DNA of 23,218 nt, taken from positions 1,168,165-1,191,382 of the forward strand of contig BFEA01000243.1 in the NCBI GenBank assembly GCA_003427395.1, written 5' to 3'. The position numbers were made by a program, and so were the translations under genes. This document shows positions 1-9,177 of this stretch, piece after piece. The stretch comes from Chara braunii. Taxonomy: Eukaryota > Streptophyta > Charophyceae > Charales > Characeae. Position 1 is the stretch's first letter; each line of letters opens with the position of its first letter. The notes below the pieces were generated by a model. The model saw only the letters and a program-made list of their open reading frames with translations, searched no databases and was not told the DNA's origin.

Positions 1-35
<35 letters not shown>

Positions 36-44
36 TGTGTGTGC

Positions 45-99
<55 letters not shown>

Positions 100-121
100 A
101 GTGTGTGTGCACGCGCGGGTT

Positions 122-165
<44 letters not shown>
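1..165. repeat. Compound microsatellite (GA)n-(GT)n-(GA)n
   Basis: Pure GA dinucleotides run from the first base to about 33, GT-rich sequence with a few interruptions follows to about 136, and GA resumes at 137-165. The array is cut by the window edge, so its true length is unknown. The 166-411 stretch to its right holds only short GC-rich palindromes, for example the perfect 16-bp CTCGGCCGCGGCCGAG at 199-214. Confidence 0.97.
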
Positions 166-169
<4 letters not shown>

Positions 170-414
170 CGCCTGGCCTTGGCGAGGCCGTGCGCAAACT
201 CGGCCGCGGCCGAGGGTGCCACATACCCTAACCGTCCTGAGAAAAAGTTGTAGTAACTACGTTTGCGCCCTTCGCGGATGTGCTGCCACAACACATCCAA
301 ACGAAAGTAAGGCAAAATATTTCGGCGGCCGCTAAGACGTCGGAAACTGGAAGGATCTGAAAACTAGACTGTAACAGTTACTGGAATGTAGTGTAGTGCT
401 GGGTCAGACACTAA

Positions 415-870
415 GGGCGTCGTTAGACACTCCTTACGAGTTCCTTGCGCCACAAGGAATTTTCCTTGTGGCTGGTAAGGGAATTTGGGCTCTTCGTTCC
501 ACCTGTCCTTGGGGACGTCGCCCGAGGACATTTCCTAAGACTTATGTCAGAAAAAAAAAAGAAAAGAAAAAACAAAACAGTTGTGGTTCAGGCCTTCAGC
601 CAATAGGGTGCCACCATGATCCAGATTCTCGGCTGTAACGTCTATCTACCCGTGTGACCTCTCTTCTCCCTGAAACGCGGATTCCTAGTGCCCAAGGGAC
701 CTCACCGGGTCCCCAGGGCACAAGGAAGAAATGGCTGGGGCCACAAGGATGCTACAAGGAATTTTCCTTGTGGCGTTTTCACATTTCTTTTTCAATTTCG
801 TCCCCAAGAACAGGTGGAACGAGCGCGTCCTTGTGGATTTCACGTCCCCAAGGAGTGTCTAACCACGCCC
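415..870. mobile_element. PIF/Harbinger-like MITE (TSD TAA)
   Basis: The ends are inverted repeats of about 21 bp beginning GGGCGTSGTTAGACACTCC, with one mismatch between them (C on the left, G on the right). They are flanked on both sides by TAA (412-414 and 871-873). Three-base TAA/TTA duplications and GGGC-type ends are known features of PIF/Harbinger elements; assignment to that superfamily is inference. The two arms share further inverted blocks such as TTCCACCTGTYCTTGGGGAC. Each arm also holds an internal palindrome, perfect at 449-472 and nearly perfect at 751-774, built on CACAAGGAA/TTCCTTGTG. There is no coding capacity, so it is non-autonomous. Confidence 0.85.
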
Positions 871-1002
871 TAAACCCCCTATGGCAGGCTTGAGCAGAAG
901 CTGGCATGAAATCAATAGAATAAAATAAGTAAAATATGAAGTTATGCTATTATAAAAATTTGAAATAATTAGTAGGGGTAACTTCAGCGCAGTCACGAAA
1001 AC

Positions 1003-1130
1003 AGTTTGTAATTGCACTTCAGGCAATCCCGCGAATACAACACACCCCCACGCGACCCCAACGGACCCGAAACGTAGGTCATATACATTCAGCATTACCG
1101 GCCCTTTTGCCTCGAGTGCAATTACAAACT
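1003..1130. mobile_element. 128-bp palindromic TIR element
   Basis: The 16-bp sequence AGTTTGTAATTGCACT at 1003-1018 returns as its exact reverse complement at 1115-1130. The arms continue inward with matching AGGCAA blocks. It looks like a tiny MITE or foldback repeat. I cannot define a target duplication, so its class is open. Confidence 0.65.
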
Positions 1131-1409
1131 CAATCCCTGACTGCGCCGTAGTTTTCTCTAATTAGTAATTAGCTACTTGCATTTATTCATTCAAAATCAT
1201 TAGAATTAGAAATATCAATGAAATTATTAGTCTATTTATTTTATTCTAACCATTCCAGTACAATGACCCCGCGAGGACCCAGGCTTGTTTTTTACGCTGA
1301 TAATGAATGGCATTGGCCTTCAATTAAATGAAAGCGAAAAGAGAAACAAAAACCAAAAGAAACACTCAAACAGTAGGCTGTACCCACCCCCCTATGCACG
1401 CTGACGGCC

Positions 1410-1507
1410 GTGGGAGGACACTCTGACATTCCGTGGGAGGACACTCTGACACTCTGACACTCTGACACTCTGACAGCTGTGGGAGGACACTCTGACAGAG
1501 AGTGTCC
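1410..1507. repeat. Minisatellite with GACACTCT repeats and terminal hairpin
   Basis: Three copies of the 19-mer GTGGGAGGACACTCTGACA start at 1410, 1433 and 1479. Between the last two lies a run of CTGACACT octamers. The array ends in a perfect 9-bp hairpin, GGACACTCT / AGAGTGTCC, at 1485-1507. Confidence 0.85.
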
Positions 1508-2225
1508 ATGCTCTGTTTGGCTGTGCAGCCCCAAACTCATTTCTGCGAATGCACCAATCCAGGAGTACTGTCTACGTTCATTTCATGTTCTAGTGAGTCC
1601 CTGTCTCCAACTTTGCGTAGTACGCGGAGCCTTTCACTGAGGATTGTCGTATTTTCCATTTTTTTGTGTTCAGCTAGTTCAACGGTGCATGTGGGACTTG
1701 GCCCCCGGCGAGGACTCTACCAGGTGTGTCTTTCCATGTTCTAACAGAAGATCTGTGCACCCCAAGAGAAGGCGGTGGGCGCCTGGCAAAAGGAAATATT
1801 TTGCCCCCAGAGTGTTTTGGCTCCACGGGGAAACCCGGATTTTGGAGCAGCACAGAGGAAATCCGTGTTGGGAAGGAAAGAGCAGAAGGTACGAGTCGTT
1901 GAAAGGTAGTCATCCACAGACCTCGACGCTCGAGAGGATGATAGGAATTACTGACAAAAGCCGGCTGGTCTTCTGAAGGTCCCTCTGGGATGAGAAATGG
2001 GAGCCAGAAAGGGTCCCCAATGAGGGTCAGATACATGCAGGCCGCGTAGTAGTTGCAGTCAAATACATCCAAAAGGGTCCACGAACACAAGCAGGAGCAA
2101 AATCTTTTTCTTATTGTCCGTTCTTTCTGAGGAAATGACAGGTAAGAGCCTCCGCGTTCCAGCATGTGCGGCTCCCCAGAGGGCCACCGGTAGACTCTAC
2201 CCATCAACACGGCAAGGGCTCATGC
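1508..2225. other. Unassigned intergenic sequence
   Basis: I see no gene here. A minus-strand open frame of 178 codons (1674-2210) has no recognisable motif. The stretch 2026-2072 carries CAGATACATGC and TTGCAGTCAAATACATCC, echoing the internal motif of the family C MITE next door, so part of it may be old MITE sequence. Confidence 0.5.
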
Positions 2226-2228
2226 TGA

Positions 2229-2359
2229 GGGAATACTCACACTATCACTTTTTTACTTATTTCTAGATTTCTAGACGTAATTGCGGCCAGATGCATACAC
2301 GTTCGGCCGAAAATGCCGTCAGATGCATTTAAGATACTAGTGCTACTGTGAGTATGCCC
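2229..2359. mobile_element. Family C MITE, 131 bp, TSD TGA
   Basis: The left end GGGAATACTCACACTA and the right end, read on the other strand as GGGCATACTCACAGTA, form 16-bp TIRs with two differences. Both sides are flanked by TGA (2226-2228 and 2360-2362). The interior has two copies of a CAGATGCAT motif, one preceded by TAATTGCGGC. The same interior motif recurs near 10925 and 11409, which groups those sequences with this family. There is no coding capacity. Confidence 0.85.
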
Positions 2360-2362
2360 TGA

Positions 2363-2718
2363 GGACATCCTCCTCTTCAGCTTTTAACTCTATTTTCCCA
2401 AATGCTCATGCTTGCAGGCCATGAGCAACGAACTGCGGGGACTGGCACCCCCAAGAATAGAGGGCGCATGTGTGTGCTGTGCGGAAAAAAGAAAAAGAAA
2501 AACAGACGATGCCTGAACGGACAATAAAAAAGATTCTTATCATCATAATATCATGATCTTCACCATTTTTGCATCAAGTTTTTCTTTTTTTCCCTCATGC
2601 AAAAACAAAAATCAAAAGAGACAACATCCTCTTCCTTGTTACTTCTGTAGAAAGGGGGAAAACCATCAAGACAATCATTTCAAGAAGACAATTATTTGGC
2701 GCAAAACATTACGGACAT
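2363..2718. other. AT-rich intergenic sequence, nothing recognised
   Basis: The stretch contains homopurine and homopyrimidine patches and ATCATAATATCATGAT-like palindromic AT sequence. There is no ORF of note and no terminal repeat that I can pair with confidence. Confidence 0.6.
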
Positions 2719-2870
2719 AGGGGATAGCTGCACTACTCTACATTCGAGCTTTCTCTCGAGTACGGCATGGCTGCACTTGCTAAGGAAATGGCACTCTAAA
2801 ACCTGTTCTAGAGATGTCAGAACAACTCTAGAAAAGTAGTAGAGTCAACATGACTCCACTTACTCGATAA

Positions 2871-2930
2871 GTTTGCTATAGATTTTTCGTTTCTAGAGCT
2901 GTTTGCTATAGATTTTTCGTTTCTAGAGCT
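2871..2930 (+). repeat. 30-bp perfect tandem duplication
   Basis: The unit beginning GTTTGCTATAGATTTTTCG (2871-2900) is repeated exactly at 2901-2930. The identity implies a recent duplication, or an assembly artefact. Confidence 0.97.
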
Positions 2931-3431
2931 GTCAGAGCGGGTAGGTCCTTCTCACTCTAGATTGATCTAGAGCATCAGCCTGCAAAGGCCATTTTTTCTT
3001 ACTAGGGAGGTCCAGAGGAGTCGCGCGGACCCTTGAATGCCTTGGTTTTCCTTGAGTGGGCCTTGAGTCTGGACGAACAACCCAGGCTGGCAGTGTCCTG
3101 TAGTCAAATGGCCAAACTAAGCAAGTGACGGAGCAAGTCTAGCTTTTCTAGAGTCTAGAGCTAGTGCGGCGATGCATAGATTTTAGGACTTTTTGTGACC
3201 CGGACCCGGATATCTGTAGAACAACTCAAGAAATTTTTCATGAGTTTAGAGTAGTGCTGCAAGACCCCGTAGGGGTCTGCCTGCGCTACGCCTAACTCAC
3301 AAAAAACTTCAAGCATGCTTCAAAAGCTGTCAGACAGTCTAAATGGTCGCAATTGCCGTCTTTACGTGGCTGCACTTACTCCCGACTCTTGTGAACTTCA
3401 AGCAAGCTGACCTATCACTACGCGACGGTCC

Positions 3432-3470
3432 CAGCCTCGTTTGGCAGCCTCGTTTGGCCGCCTCGTTTGT
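3432..3470 (+). repeat. 13-bp unit repeated three times
   Basis: CAGCCTCGTTTGG occurs at 3432-3444 and 3445-3457. A copy with two changes follows at 3458-3470. Confidence 0.95.
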
Positions 3471-3532
3471 CGGTCGAGACTGGAGGCACACTCTCAAGAT
3501 TTCAAAGAGTGTGAAGGGCCCCGATGAACTCC

Positions 3533-3580
3533 CTTGCTAAAAAACGTCCTTGCAGGCTTGCTAAAAAACGTCCTTGCAGG
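3533..3580 (+). repeat. 24-bp perfect tandem duplication
   Basis: The unit beginning CTTGCTAAAAAACGTCC at 3533-3556 is repeated exactly at 3557-3580. Confidence 0.97.
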
Positions 3581-3917
3581 CCGGCACTCCGGAAACTTCA
3601 AGCGTTCACACCAAGAGGGCTTTCTGACAACTCTTGAAACTGAATTTCAAGGGCAGGTTTCCAGTGTAAGTGCGGTAATGACAAACTCTTTATGTTTTCG
3701 AGCACATGAAGGACAACACTTGAAGCTCTTTCGGAGGTGCAGCGGTGATGTGCACACTTCAATCTTCGAGATTCAAGCATAGTACAGCGAGGCTCCCTAC
3801 ACTACACTGGAAACTTGAAGTTTGAAGAGTGCGGCATTGCTGCATGAAGTCTTGAGACAGGATGCCGAAAACGGATTCAAGAAATGTCGGACTCGCTCTC
3901 GAAAACTTCAAGAGTGA

Positions 3918-4304
3918 GGGCATACTCACACGGCAACCCCAAATCCGCAAAATATGCGGATTTGGGCATGGTTCTCGTCACACTGCTGTACCTTTTCAGA
4001 TGGGACAAGGTCGCGGCCGTCTGGAGAAATGGGGAATCATTGGGGATTTGGTACTTGGCAGGTCACACGGCACCATCCACAAATTGTGCAAGAACTCTTT
4101 GTGAACGAATTTTTGCCATTTTTTGAAGAATTTCAAAATGCAAAAAAGAAAAAAGGGACCAAAATCCCTTGCCCCGCGGCCTCCCAGGCCCCTGACAAAT
4201 GGGCACTGCAATTGTACATTTGCGAATTTGGTAGATCCGTTTGACCGGCCTTTTCCCCTTTTTTTGGGGATTTTGGGATTATAGGTCCTCGTGTGACTAT
4301 GCCC
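3918..4304 (+). mobile_element. Family A MITE copy 1, TSD TGA
   Basis: The left end GGGCATACTCACAC and right end GTGTGACTATGCCC form a 14-bp TIR with one mismatch. Both sides are flanked by TGA (3915-3917 and 4305-4307). Just inside the left end is a 12-bp hairpin, CCCAAATCCGCA / TGCGGATTTGGG (3938-3949 and 3955-3966). The interior is shared with the next copy, including GATGGGACAAGGTCGCGGCC and GACAAATGGGCACTG. The short open frames crossing it are incidental. I see no transposase, so it would be mobilised in trans by a PIF/Harbinger-like enzyme, if the superfamily inference holds. Confidence 0.88.
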
Positions 4305-4392
4305 TGAGTCATAGCCTCACTAACTATAGAAAAGTGCTCTTTATTTATTTCTTTTCAAGAGGTGTCAGAAGGTTCCTTGAAAAGAACACTTT

Positions 4393-4804
4393 GGGCATAC
4401 TCACACAGCGACCCCAAATCCGCAAAATATGCGGATTTGGGAAGGGCCGATTTGAGTTTTTGGGCATGGTTCAGGTCACACTGCTGTACCTTTTCAGATG
4501 GGACAAGGTCGCGGCCGTATGGAGAAAGGGGGATTTGGTACTTGCCTGGTCACACGGCGCCATCCACCAATTGTGCAAGAACTTTTGTGAACCAATTTTT
4601 GCCAATTTTTGAAGAAAATGCAAAAAAAAAAGAAGGGAATTTGCGGTCACCTCTGACCGCAAAATCCCGCGCCCCGTGGCTTCCCAGGCCGCTGACAAAT
4701 GGGCACTGGAATAGTACATTTGCGAATTTGGTAGATCCGTGTGACCGGCCTTTTCCCCTTTTTTTTGGGATTTTGGGATTATAGGTTCCCCTGTGAGTAT
4801 GCCC
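4393..4804 (+). mobile_element. Family A MITE copy 2
   Basis: It aligns along its whole length with the copy at 3918-4304, in the same orientation and at visibly high identity. Differences include an extra block after the subterminal hairpin (GAAGGGCCGATTTGAG) and an added GCGGTCACC...TGACCGC hairpin near 4642-4661. The ends are GGGCATACTCACAC and TGTGAGTATGCCC. The right flank is TGA but the left flank is TTT, so the target duplication is not preserved. Either the left side mutated or the two ends were rearranged. Only 88 bases separate the two copies. Confidence 0.85.
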
Positions 4805-4813
4805 TGAGAGTAG

Positions 4814-5229
4814 GGCTTGGATCCCACAGTCTCTAGTGAGGGGTTTTAAGGTCCGAAAACCGGATCCCACAATGATACGGATGCAATGCGTGCGTCATAC
4901 AAACCGGCTGTTTCTACTGTCAATGTGGGACGTGTCGTGCAGGCCGACACCCGAGCCGTGAAGCGGTGGGGACTTTCCCAGAAGTGGGCAGCCCCATCCC
5001 TGCCTCCAGAAAGTCGGCGGGCCGTATGTCTCTCTTTTTTCCCGATACGGACCAACCAGAATTCAGAGGTCCCTCGTACGGCCACCGCTTTTCGGCCCCC
5101 GCGCCGTCACAGCCCACGACCGTCAGCCCTGTGGGATCCAAAAAAGCTTATAGGGACCGAAAGGCCAGGTGCCTGCTTTTGAGGAACTTTTTCCATTTTT
5201 TGGTAAAAATGCGTAGTGGGATCCAAGCC
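4814..5229. mobile_element. TIR element with TSD TAG, about 416 bp
   Basis: The left end GGCTTGGATCCCAC (4814-4827) returns as its exact reverse complement ending at 5229. Both sides are flanked by TAG (4811-4813 and 5230-5232). GGATCCCACA and GTGGGATCCA words recur internally near 4862 and 5130, as subterminal repeats. The interior is GC-rich and has no protein motif. It abuts the right end of the family A copy with only a few bases between. A 3-bp duplication fits PIF/Harbinger but the family is not recognised. Confidence 0.75.
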
Positions 5230-5232
5230 TAG

Positions 5233-6195
5233 GTCTGTTTTCTCAGCAACCAAACCAGATTTTTTGTTTTTCTTTTTATTTGGGAAGGACAAACCAGATT
5301 GGCACTGTTGGGTAGTGCTCTTGGGTGTACAGCAAGTGCAATGACGACCACGGCCCTATTGCGCATTTCAAGAGTATCACACCTCTTGAAGGACACCTGA
5401 ACTTTTTCGAGTTTCAAGGGTAGTGCAGGGAGGCCCGTCCCCATTTGGAGAGGTATCATGGTAAATATATGGGTAGTTTCAAAAATAGAGCATTCGCAGT
5501 AGCTTCACTAACTTTCACAGCAACAGTAGTGGCAGGCCCCAAGTTTCCTCGCAATAACACATCTTTGGTTGCAGATTGACAGGTCCCTATAGTTTCCCCT
5601 TCAACCCACAGAAAAATATATAATTGCTGGCGGGGTCCAACTTTCTCTGCAAAAAGATCTCTCTCTTTCAGACCCGGACAACATTTCCACTGGGAAACTC
5701 CAAAGAAAAAAAAAAGGGGCAAGTACCCCTGTGTCACACCTGTAGTTCAGAATGGGCAAAAATAACGCAGTTTGGCATGTCCCTGTCTATCCCATTTCAT
5801 AAAGGCAGAAAAAACATCTGGCGGCGCTCCTGACATATGGCAAGTTTCAAATGGGCAATTTTGTCTTTTTGAGGACCTCTTCCTTTGGGGCCGTCCATTT
5901 CAGTTGGGATAAAGGGTCGGAGGACAGAGTAGCACCTGGAGGGGATAAAGTCCCACATGCAGCGTAGAGTATCTGGACGTGTTTGTGGAGATGTGGGGTT
6001 CAGGAAACTCAACGTCATTTCTGCATAGACACGTCCAGATTCAAGCATCGCAAAAAGGCAAGGCTGCTGTGGGACTCTGCACCCGGCCCTGTGGAGCCCG
6101 CGCAGAGAGGTTGCAAATTCCTTTACAAGTGGAGTCCCGGTCCCAGTGTACTGCGCGGGCGAATTAAAAACTGGGAGCGGGCACGAATTTGTCCC

Positions 6196-6198
<3 letters not shown>
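5233..6198. other. Intergenic sequence with one hairpin
   Basis: No gene is recognised. At 5405-5434 the sequence TTCAAGGGTAGTGCAGGGAGGCCC resembles the right terminus of the 122-bp element at 21952-22073, so a remnant may end there. At 5971-5982 and 6029-6040 a perfect 12-bp inverted repeat, ATCTGGACGTGT / ACACGTCCAGAT, encloses GTGGAGATGTGG. A related hairpin lies at 9617-9702 beside a Mutator-like MITE. Confidence 0.5.
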
Positions 6199-6251
<53 letters not shown>

Positions 6252-6252
6252 T

Positions 6253-6321
<69 letters not shown>
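6199..6321. repeat. Compound microsatellite (AG)n-(GT)n
   Basis: AG dinucleotides run 6199-6248, then a TAGTCTCT spacer, then uninterrupted GT from 6256 to 6321. Dipeptide-repeat reading frames across this tract on both strands are artefacts of the repeat. Confidence 0.98.
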
Positions 6322-6322
<1 letters not shown>

Positions 6323-6517
6323 AGAAAGAGAGCCTGTACCGGACCCGTGGACCGGACATATATTTTGCATACATTCATTATCAGTGTGCATTATGTTCGG
6401 GGGAGGACTGTCCGCCTTGATAAAGGTCGTACACGCACTATCTTCGGGCCGGATACAGGCAAAATGAGGGTAGTGAAGCCTGAGGTGTGCGTTATGATGG
6501 GGAAGGGCAGCAGCTTT

Positions 6518-6518
<1 letters not shown>

Positions 6519-6586
<68 letters not shown>
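6519..6586. repeat. (CT)n microsatellite
   Basis: Uninterrupted CT dinucleotides are followed by a T-rich tail with a second short CT run near 6600-6611. Confidence 0.98.
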
Positions 6587-6591
<5 letters not shown>

Positions 6592-6798
6592 TTGTTTTTC
6601 TCTCTCTCTCTTTCTTGTTTTTTCTTTTTTTTCTGGTCTGATACTGGCAGAATGACTGTGGCCAACATAGCTATAGTGTGGGTTATGTTCGGGGAGGATG
6701 GCAGCATGGTTGCCGTCTTCCCCCAACATAACGCACACCTGTATTGATACAAGGGGGCGGGGGAGAGAGGGAGGGAGCAGAGGGGGAGAGGGAAAGAC

Positions 6799-6802
<4 letters not shown>

Positions 6803-6883
<81 letters not shown>

Positions 6884-6884
6884 N

Positions 6885-6951
<67 letters not shown>
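6803..6951. repeat. (AG)n microsatellite containing an N at 6884
   Basis: About 149 bases of AG are interrupted only by one ambiguous base at 6884. The N probably marks an unresolved length or join, so the real array length is uncertain. Upstream (6750-6802) is purine-rich G/A sequence. Confidence 0.97.
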
Positions 6952-6953
<2 letters not shown>

Positions 6954-7056
6954 TCCATCACTACCGTTCTCCTCGAAGAGAACACACGGTTGCTATGTTC
7001 ATGACCCTCATTTTGCCTGTATCATTTTCAGGTCTACCGTCATGAAGCCTTCATGC

Positions 7057-7130
7057 CCCCACATAACACACCTGAATAATGAATGTATAAAACGTACATC
7101 TCCCCACATAACGCACCTGAATAATGAATG
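7057..7130 (+). repeat. Diverged tandem repeat, 45-bp period
   Basis: A 29-bp block beginning CCCCACATAAC and ending TGAATAATGAATG occurs at 7057-7085 and 7102-7130 with one mismatch. The second copy ends exactly where the Mutator-like MITE begins, so the first copy shows what the site looked like before insertion. Reverse-strand relatives lie at 6366-6396 and 6483-6500, and a hairpin pair of the motif lies at 6676-6738. Confidence 0.9.
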
Positions 7131-7564
7131 GGATAATTGGAAGAAACAGCCCACGCCAAAACCTTTTCGGTTTTGGCCGCCCAAAGTTCGGCCGTTTGGT
7201 ACTACCAGCCCAAACAACTTTCCCCTGGGTGAAAGGTGCCTTCGCGCCACAGCTCCCTGGGCCTGTTTTTACCGGTTCAGGAATTTGGCGCTGTTTCTGC
7301 GCCAGATTCAGGAACCAGTAGGGCCCTTCTTTTTCAAAATAGCGTTTGTGGGCCTCATTCGATACGATACTTGAGCGTTACCGCCCCCGGCCTCTTTTAC
7401 ATGAAAATGAATGTGGCGCTGTCTTGCACCAGATTCATGATCCGGTAGGGCCCTTGGAGCGATGCGTGGGCCAGTAGTACCCCACATGCAAGTCATGGGG
7501 CCGGTAGTACCAAACGGCTAAACTTTGGGCGGTTTTGGCATGGGCGCTTTCTACCGATTATCCC
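7130..7564. mobile_element. Mutator-like MITE, about 85-bp TIRs, 9-bp TSD
   Basis: The left arm begins GGGATAATTGGAAGAAAC and the right arm, on the other strand, begins GGGATAATCGGTAGAAAG. The arms stay alignable for about 85 bases, through GCCAAAACC, CGCCCAAAG and CGTTTGGTACTACC. The 9-bp direct repeat ATAATGAAT flanks it (7121-7129 and 7565-7573). Long TIRs with 9-bp duplications are the known signature of Mutator/MULE elements. There is no transposase or captured gene that I recognise. Internally, GCGCCAGATTCAGGAACC and GCACCAGATTCATGATCC blocks form a diverged direct repeat near 7300 and 7424. Confidence 0.85.
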
Positions 7565-7574
7565 ATAATGAATG

Positions 7575-8136
7575 TATAAAACCTACATTTGAGGTCCGGC
7601 AGTGCCGTGCCCCCATTCACAGTTCACTTTGGTCACTGGATGGAGTTCACGGAGTTCACGCAGAGAGGGAACTCCGTTTTCTTTTTCTTTTTTTGGCTTG
7701 TAGTGGGGTGTTTTTTTTGCACACGTTTGTGCTCCATGTCAACAGGAAACTGCCCATTTTTTTAATTTTTTTTTTAGTATTCTTTTTGTCAAAATTTGTG
7801 AACTTAGTCTGACTTTTTATCACTTTTATTTGTTTGTTTTTTACTTCATTTGTTATTTTCATTGGTTAATCTTCAGTTCGACAAGAAAATAGAACAAGAA
7901 ACAACAAGGATTTTTCGTAAAATACAAAAAAGAGAAATAAAAAGAAAAAAAGTGATAGAAGAATACTTATACTATCTATATTTGATCGTATTTTTTTTTT
8001 CTTTATAAAAAAAAATTAAATCAAGTTCGGCTATGTTAGGCATGGCTTTTGTCGGCCGTGTGGGGCGTTCACAGGCTGTTCTTGGCCCTAAAAAAAAAAA
8101 ACTATGATCATATTATGACGACATCATGACACTGCG
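7575..8136. other. AT-rich intergenic sequence
   Basis: From about 7675 the sequence is T-rich and then A-rich, with many homopolymer runs and no gene. A short GAGTTCACG duplication occurs near 7643-7660. Nothing else is recognised. Confidence 0.6.
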
Positions 8137-8845
8137 GCAGGCTGCCAGGGGCCTGGACCCACTAGCGAAGTATTCTATGACGTGTGACACAGTTTTATGT
8201 TTTTTTCAACTTTTTTGGAAATTACAAAGTGATTTTTTATTTGCATGAATGGATCGTTTTCTGATTTAAAAATGAATTAAAATAGCACACAAAACTATGA
8301 AGAACAGCTGTGCACCCGAATTCATGGGTTGGTACCATCTCCTTCACGTAAGTCTTCATAGTGATGCACCATGGCAATAAAATGTGTCCAGGAACACATT
8401 CAAACGGGTATTGGGATACATTCCTCGCGATGTATCTCATGATGCCTTTAGCAGGCCATCCGACAGATGCGCAAGCGTTCCTGTCAGATGCACCACAATA
8501 TTCAAATTTCACATTTCAAGTTCTATTTCTCAGAGCCAAAAAAAAAAAAAAAGAAGTCTGGAAATCAACCCCCCCCCTTTAAAGCCCATAAAATCCTGAC
8601 TTCCCTCCCACGCAAAGCCACGAGCTATCATGTCCAAGTTAGTCCAACTTCGTTTTCTTTTTTTTTTGGACGCATCTCATTTGACGGGAGGAGGGCATCT
8701 TTACAGTCCCCGCTCGGAAACTACAAGGCCGTCGAGGTGTGATCTATTCGACGGCCGTACTGAGTCACTCGATGCCACACGTGATAGAAATCCTGAACGG
8801 CGTGGTAGAATACCGTGCTAGTGGGTCCAGGCCCCAGGGCCCTGC
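8137..8845. mobile_element. TIR element of about 0.7 kb, class unknown
   Basis: GGGGCCTGGACCCACTAGC at 8148-8166 is matched exactly by its reverse complement at 8817-8835. The match continues inward with a shared GTATTCTA block, and outward more loosely to GCAGG/CCTGC ends. No target duplication is clear. The AT-rich interior includes a palindromic ATACATTCCTCGCGATGTAT. No open frame has a protein motif. It may be a MITE, a foldback element or an internally deleted transposon. Confidence 0.6.
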
Positions 8846-9137
8846 ATCAACCCCCCCCCACCTCCACCCCCAAATTTTATTTTATTTTTAATCAAAGACA
8901 CCCTGTTCTGTTTTTTTTTTTTGTTTTTTGTTTTTAAGATTTGAAGGCACGGGGGTGTAGAAAGTCCCTGCACCACCCCCTCCCGCCCTGATCCCGACCG
9001 TACCGGCACCCAGGTGGGCGGAAAACCCCTGAAAGGCGGCCGTGAATGGATTTTGGCCCCAGTGACCGGCCGGTCACGTTCAGGTGACCGTTGCCCGTCA
9101 CGTTCACGGGACCGGCACGGGGTCCGGTACAGGCATG

Positions 9138-9140
<3 letters not shown>
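8846..9140. other. Low-complexity, GC-rich intergenic sequence
   Basis: The stretch holds C-runs, a T-run and a perfect 16-bp palindrome GTGACCGGCCGGTCAC at 9062-9077. The half-sites GTGACCG and GTCACGTTCA are repeated around it. No gene is seen. Confidence 0.6.

Positions 9141-9177
<37 letters not shown>

Larger units (their letters stand above)
2719..3797. repeat. Tandem-duplication-rich block, possible old TIR element
   Basis: The left boundary GGGGATAGCTGCACTACTC and the right boundary TAGTACAGCGAGGCTCCC resemble the two ends of the 122-bp element at 21952-22073 (GGGCCTCGCTGCACTACTCT). This could therefore be a degenerate element of about 1.1 kb with that terminus. The interior repeats AAACTTCAAG and TCTAGAG words many times and includes three separate tandem duplications, listed individually. 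No coding sequence is evident. The boundaries are inferred and weak. Confidence 0.35.

Noticed and set aside
1410-1507. CRISPR-like array
   Set aside because: Units are short and directly abutting with no unique spacers, and the context is eukaryotic.
1674-2210. Minus-strand open frame of 178 codons
   Set aside because: No motif, no supporting start context, and it overlaps sequence related to a MITE interior.
3862-4870. Several similar open frames (for example 3884-4126, 4241-4612 and 4362-4784) that look like a small protein family
   Set aside because: The similarity is that of two paralogous family A MITEs. The frames shift against each other and span terminal repeats.
5352-5434. A second complete 122-bp-type TIR element
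   Set aside because: Only the right-end resemblance is convincing. I could not find a matching left end or a target duplication.
6123-7045. Long open frames on both strands encoding Ser-Leu, Arg-Glu, Thr-His or Cys-Val dipeptide runs
   Set aside because: They are translations of GA, GT and CT microsatellites in every frame, with no other protein signal.
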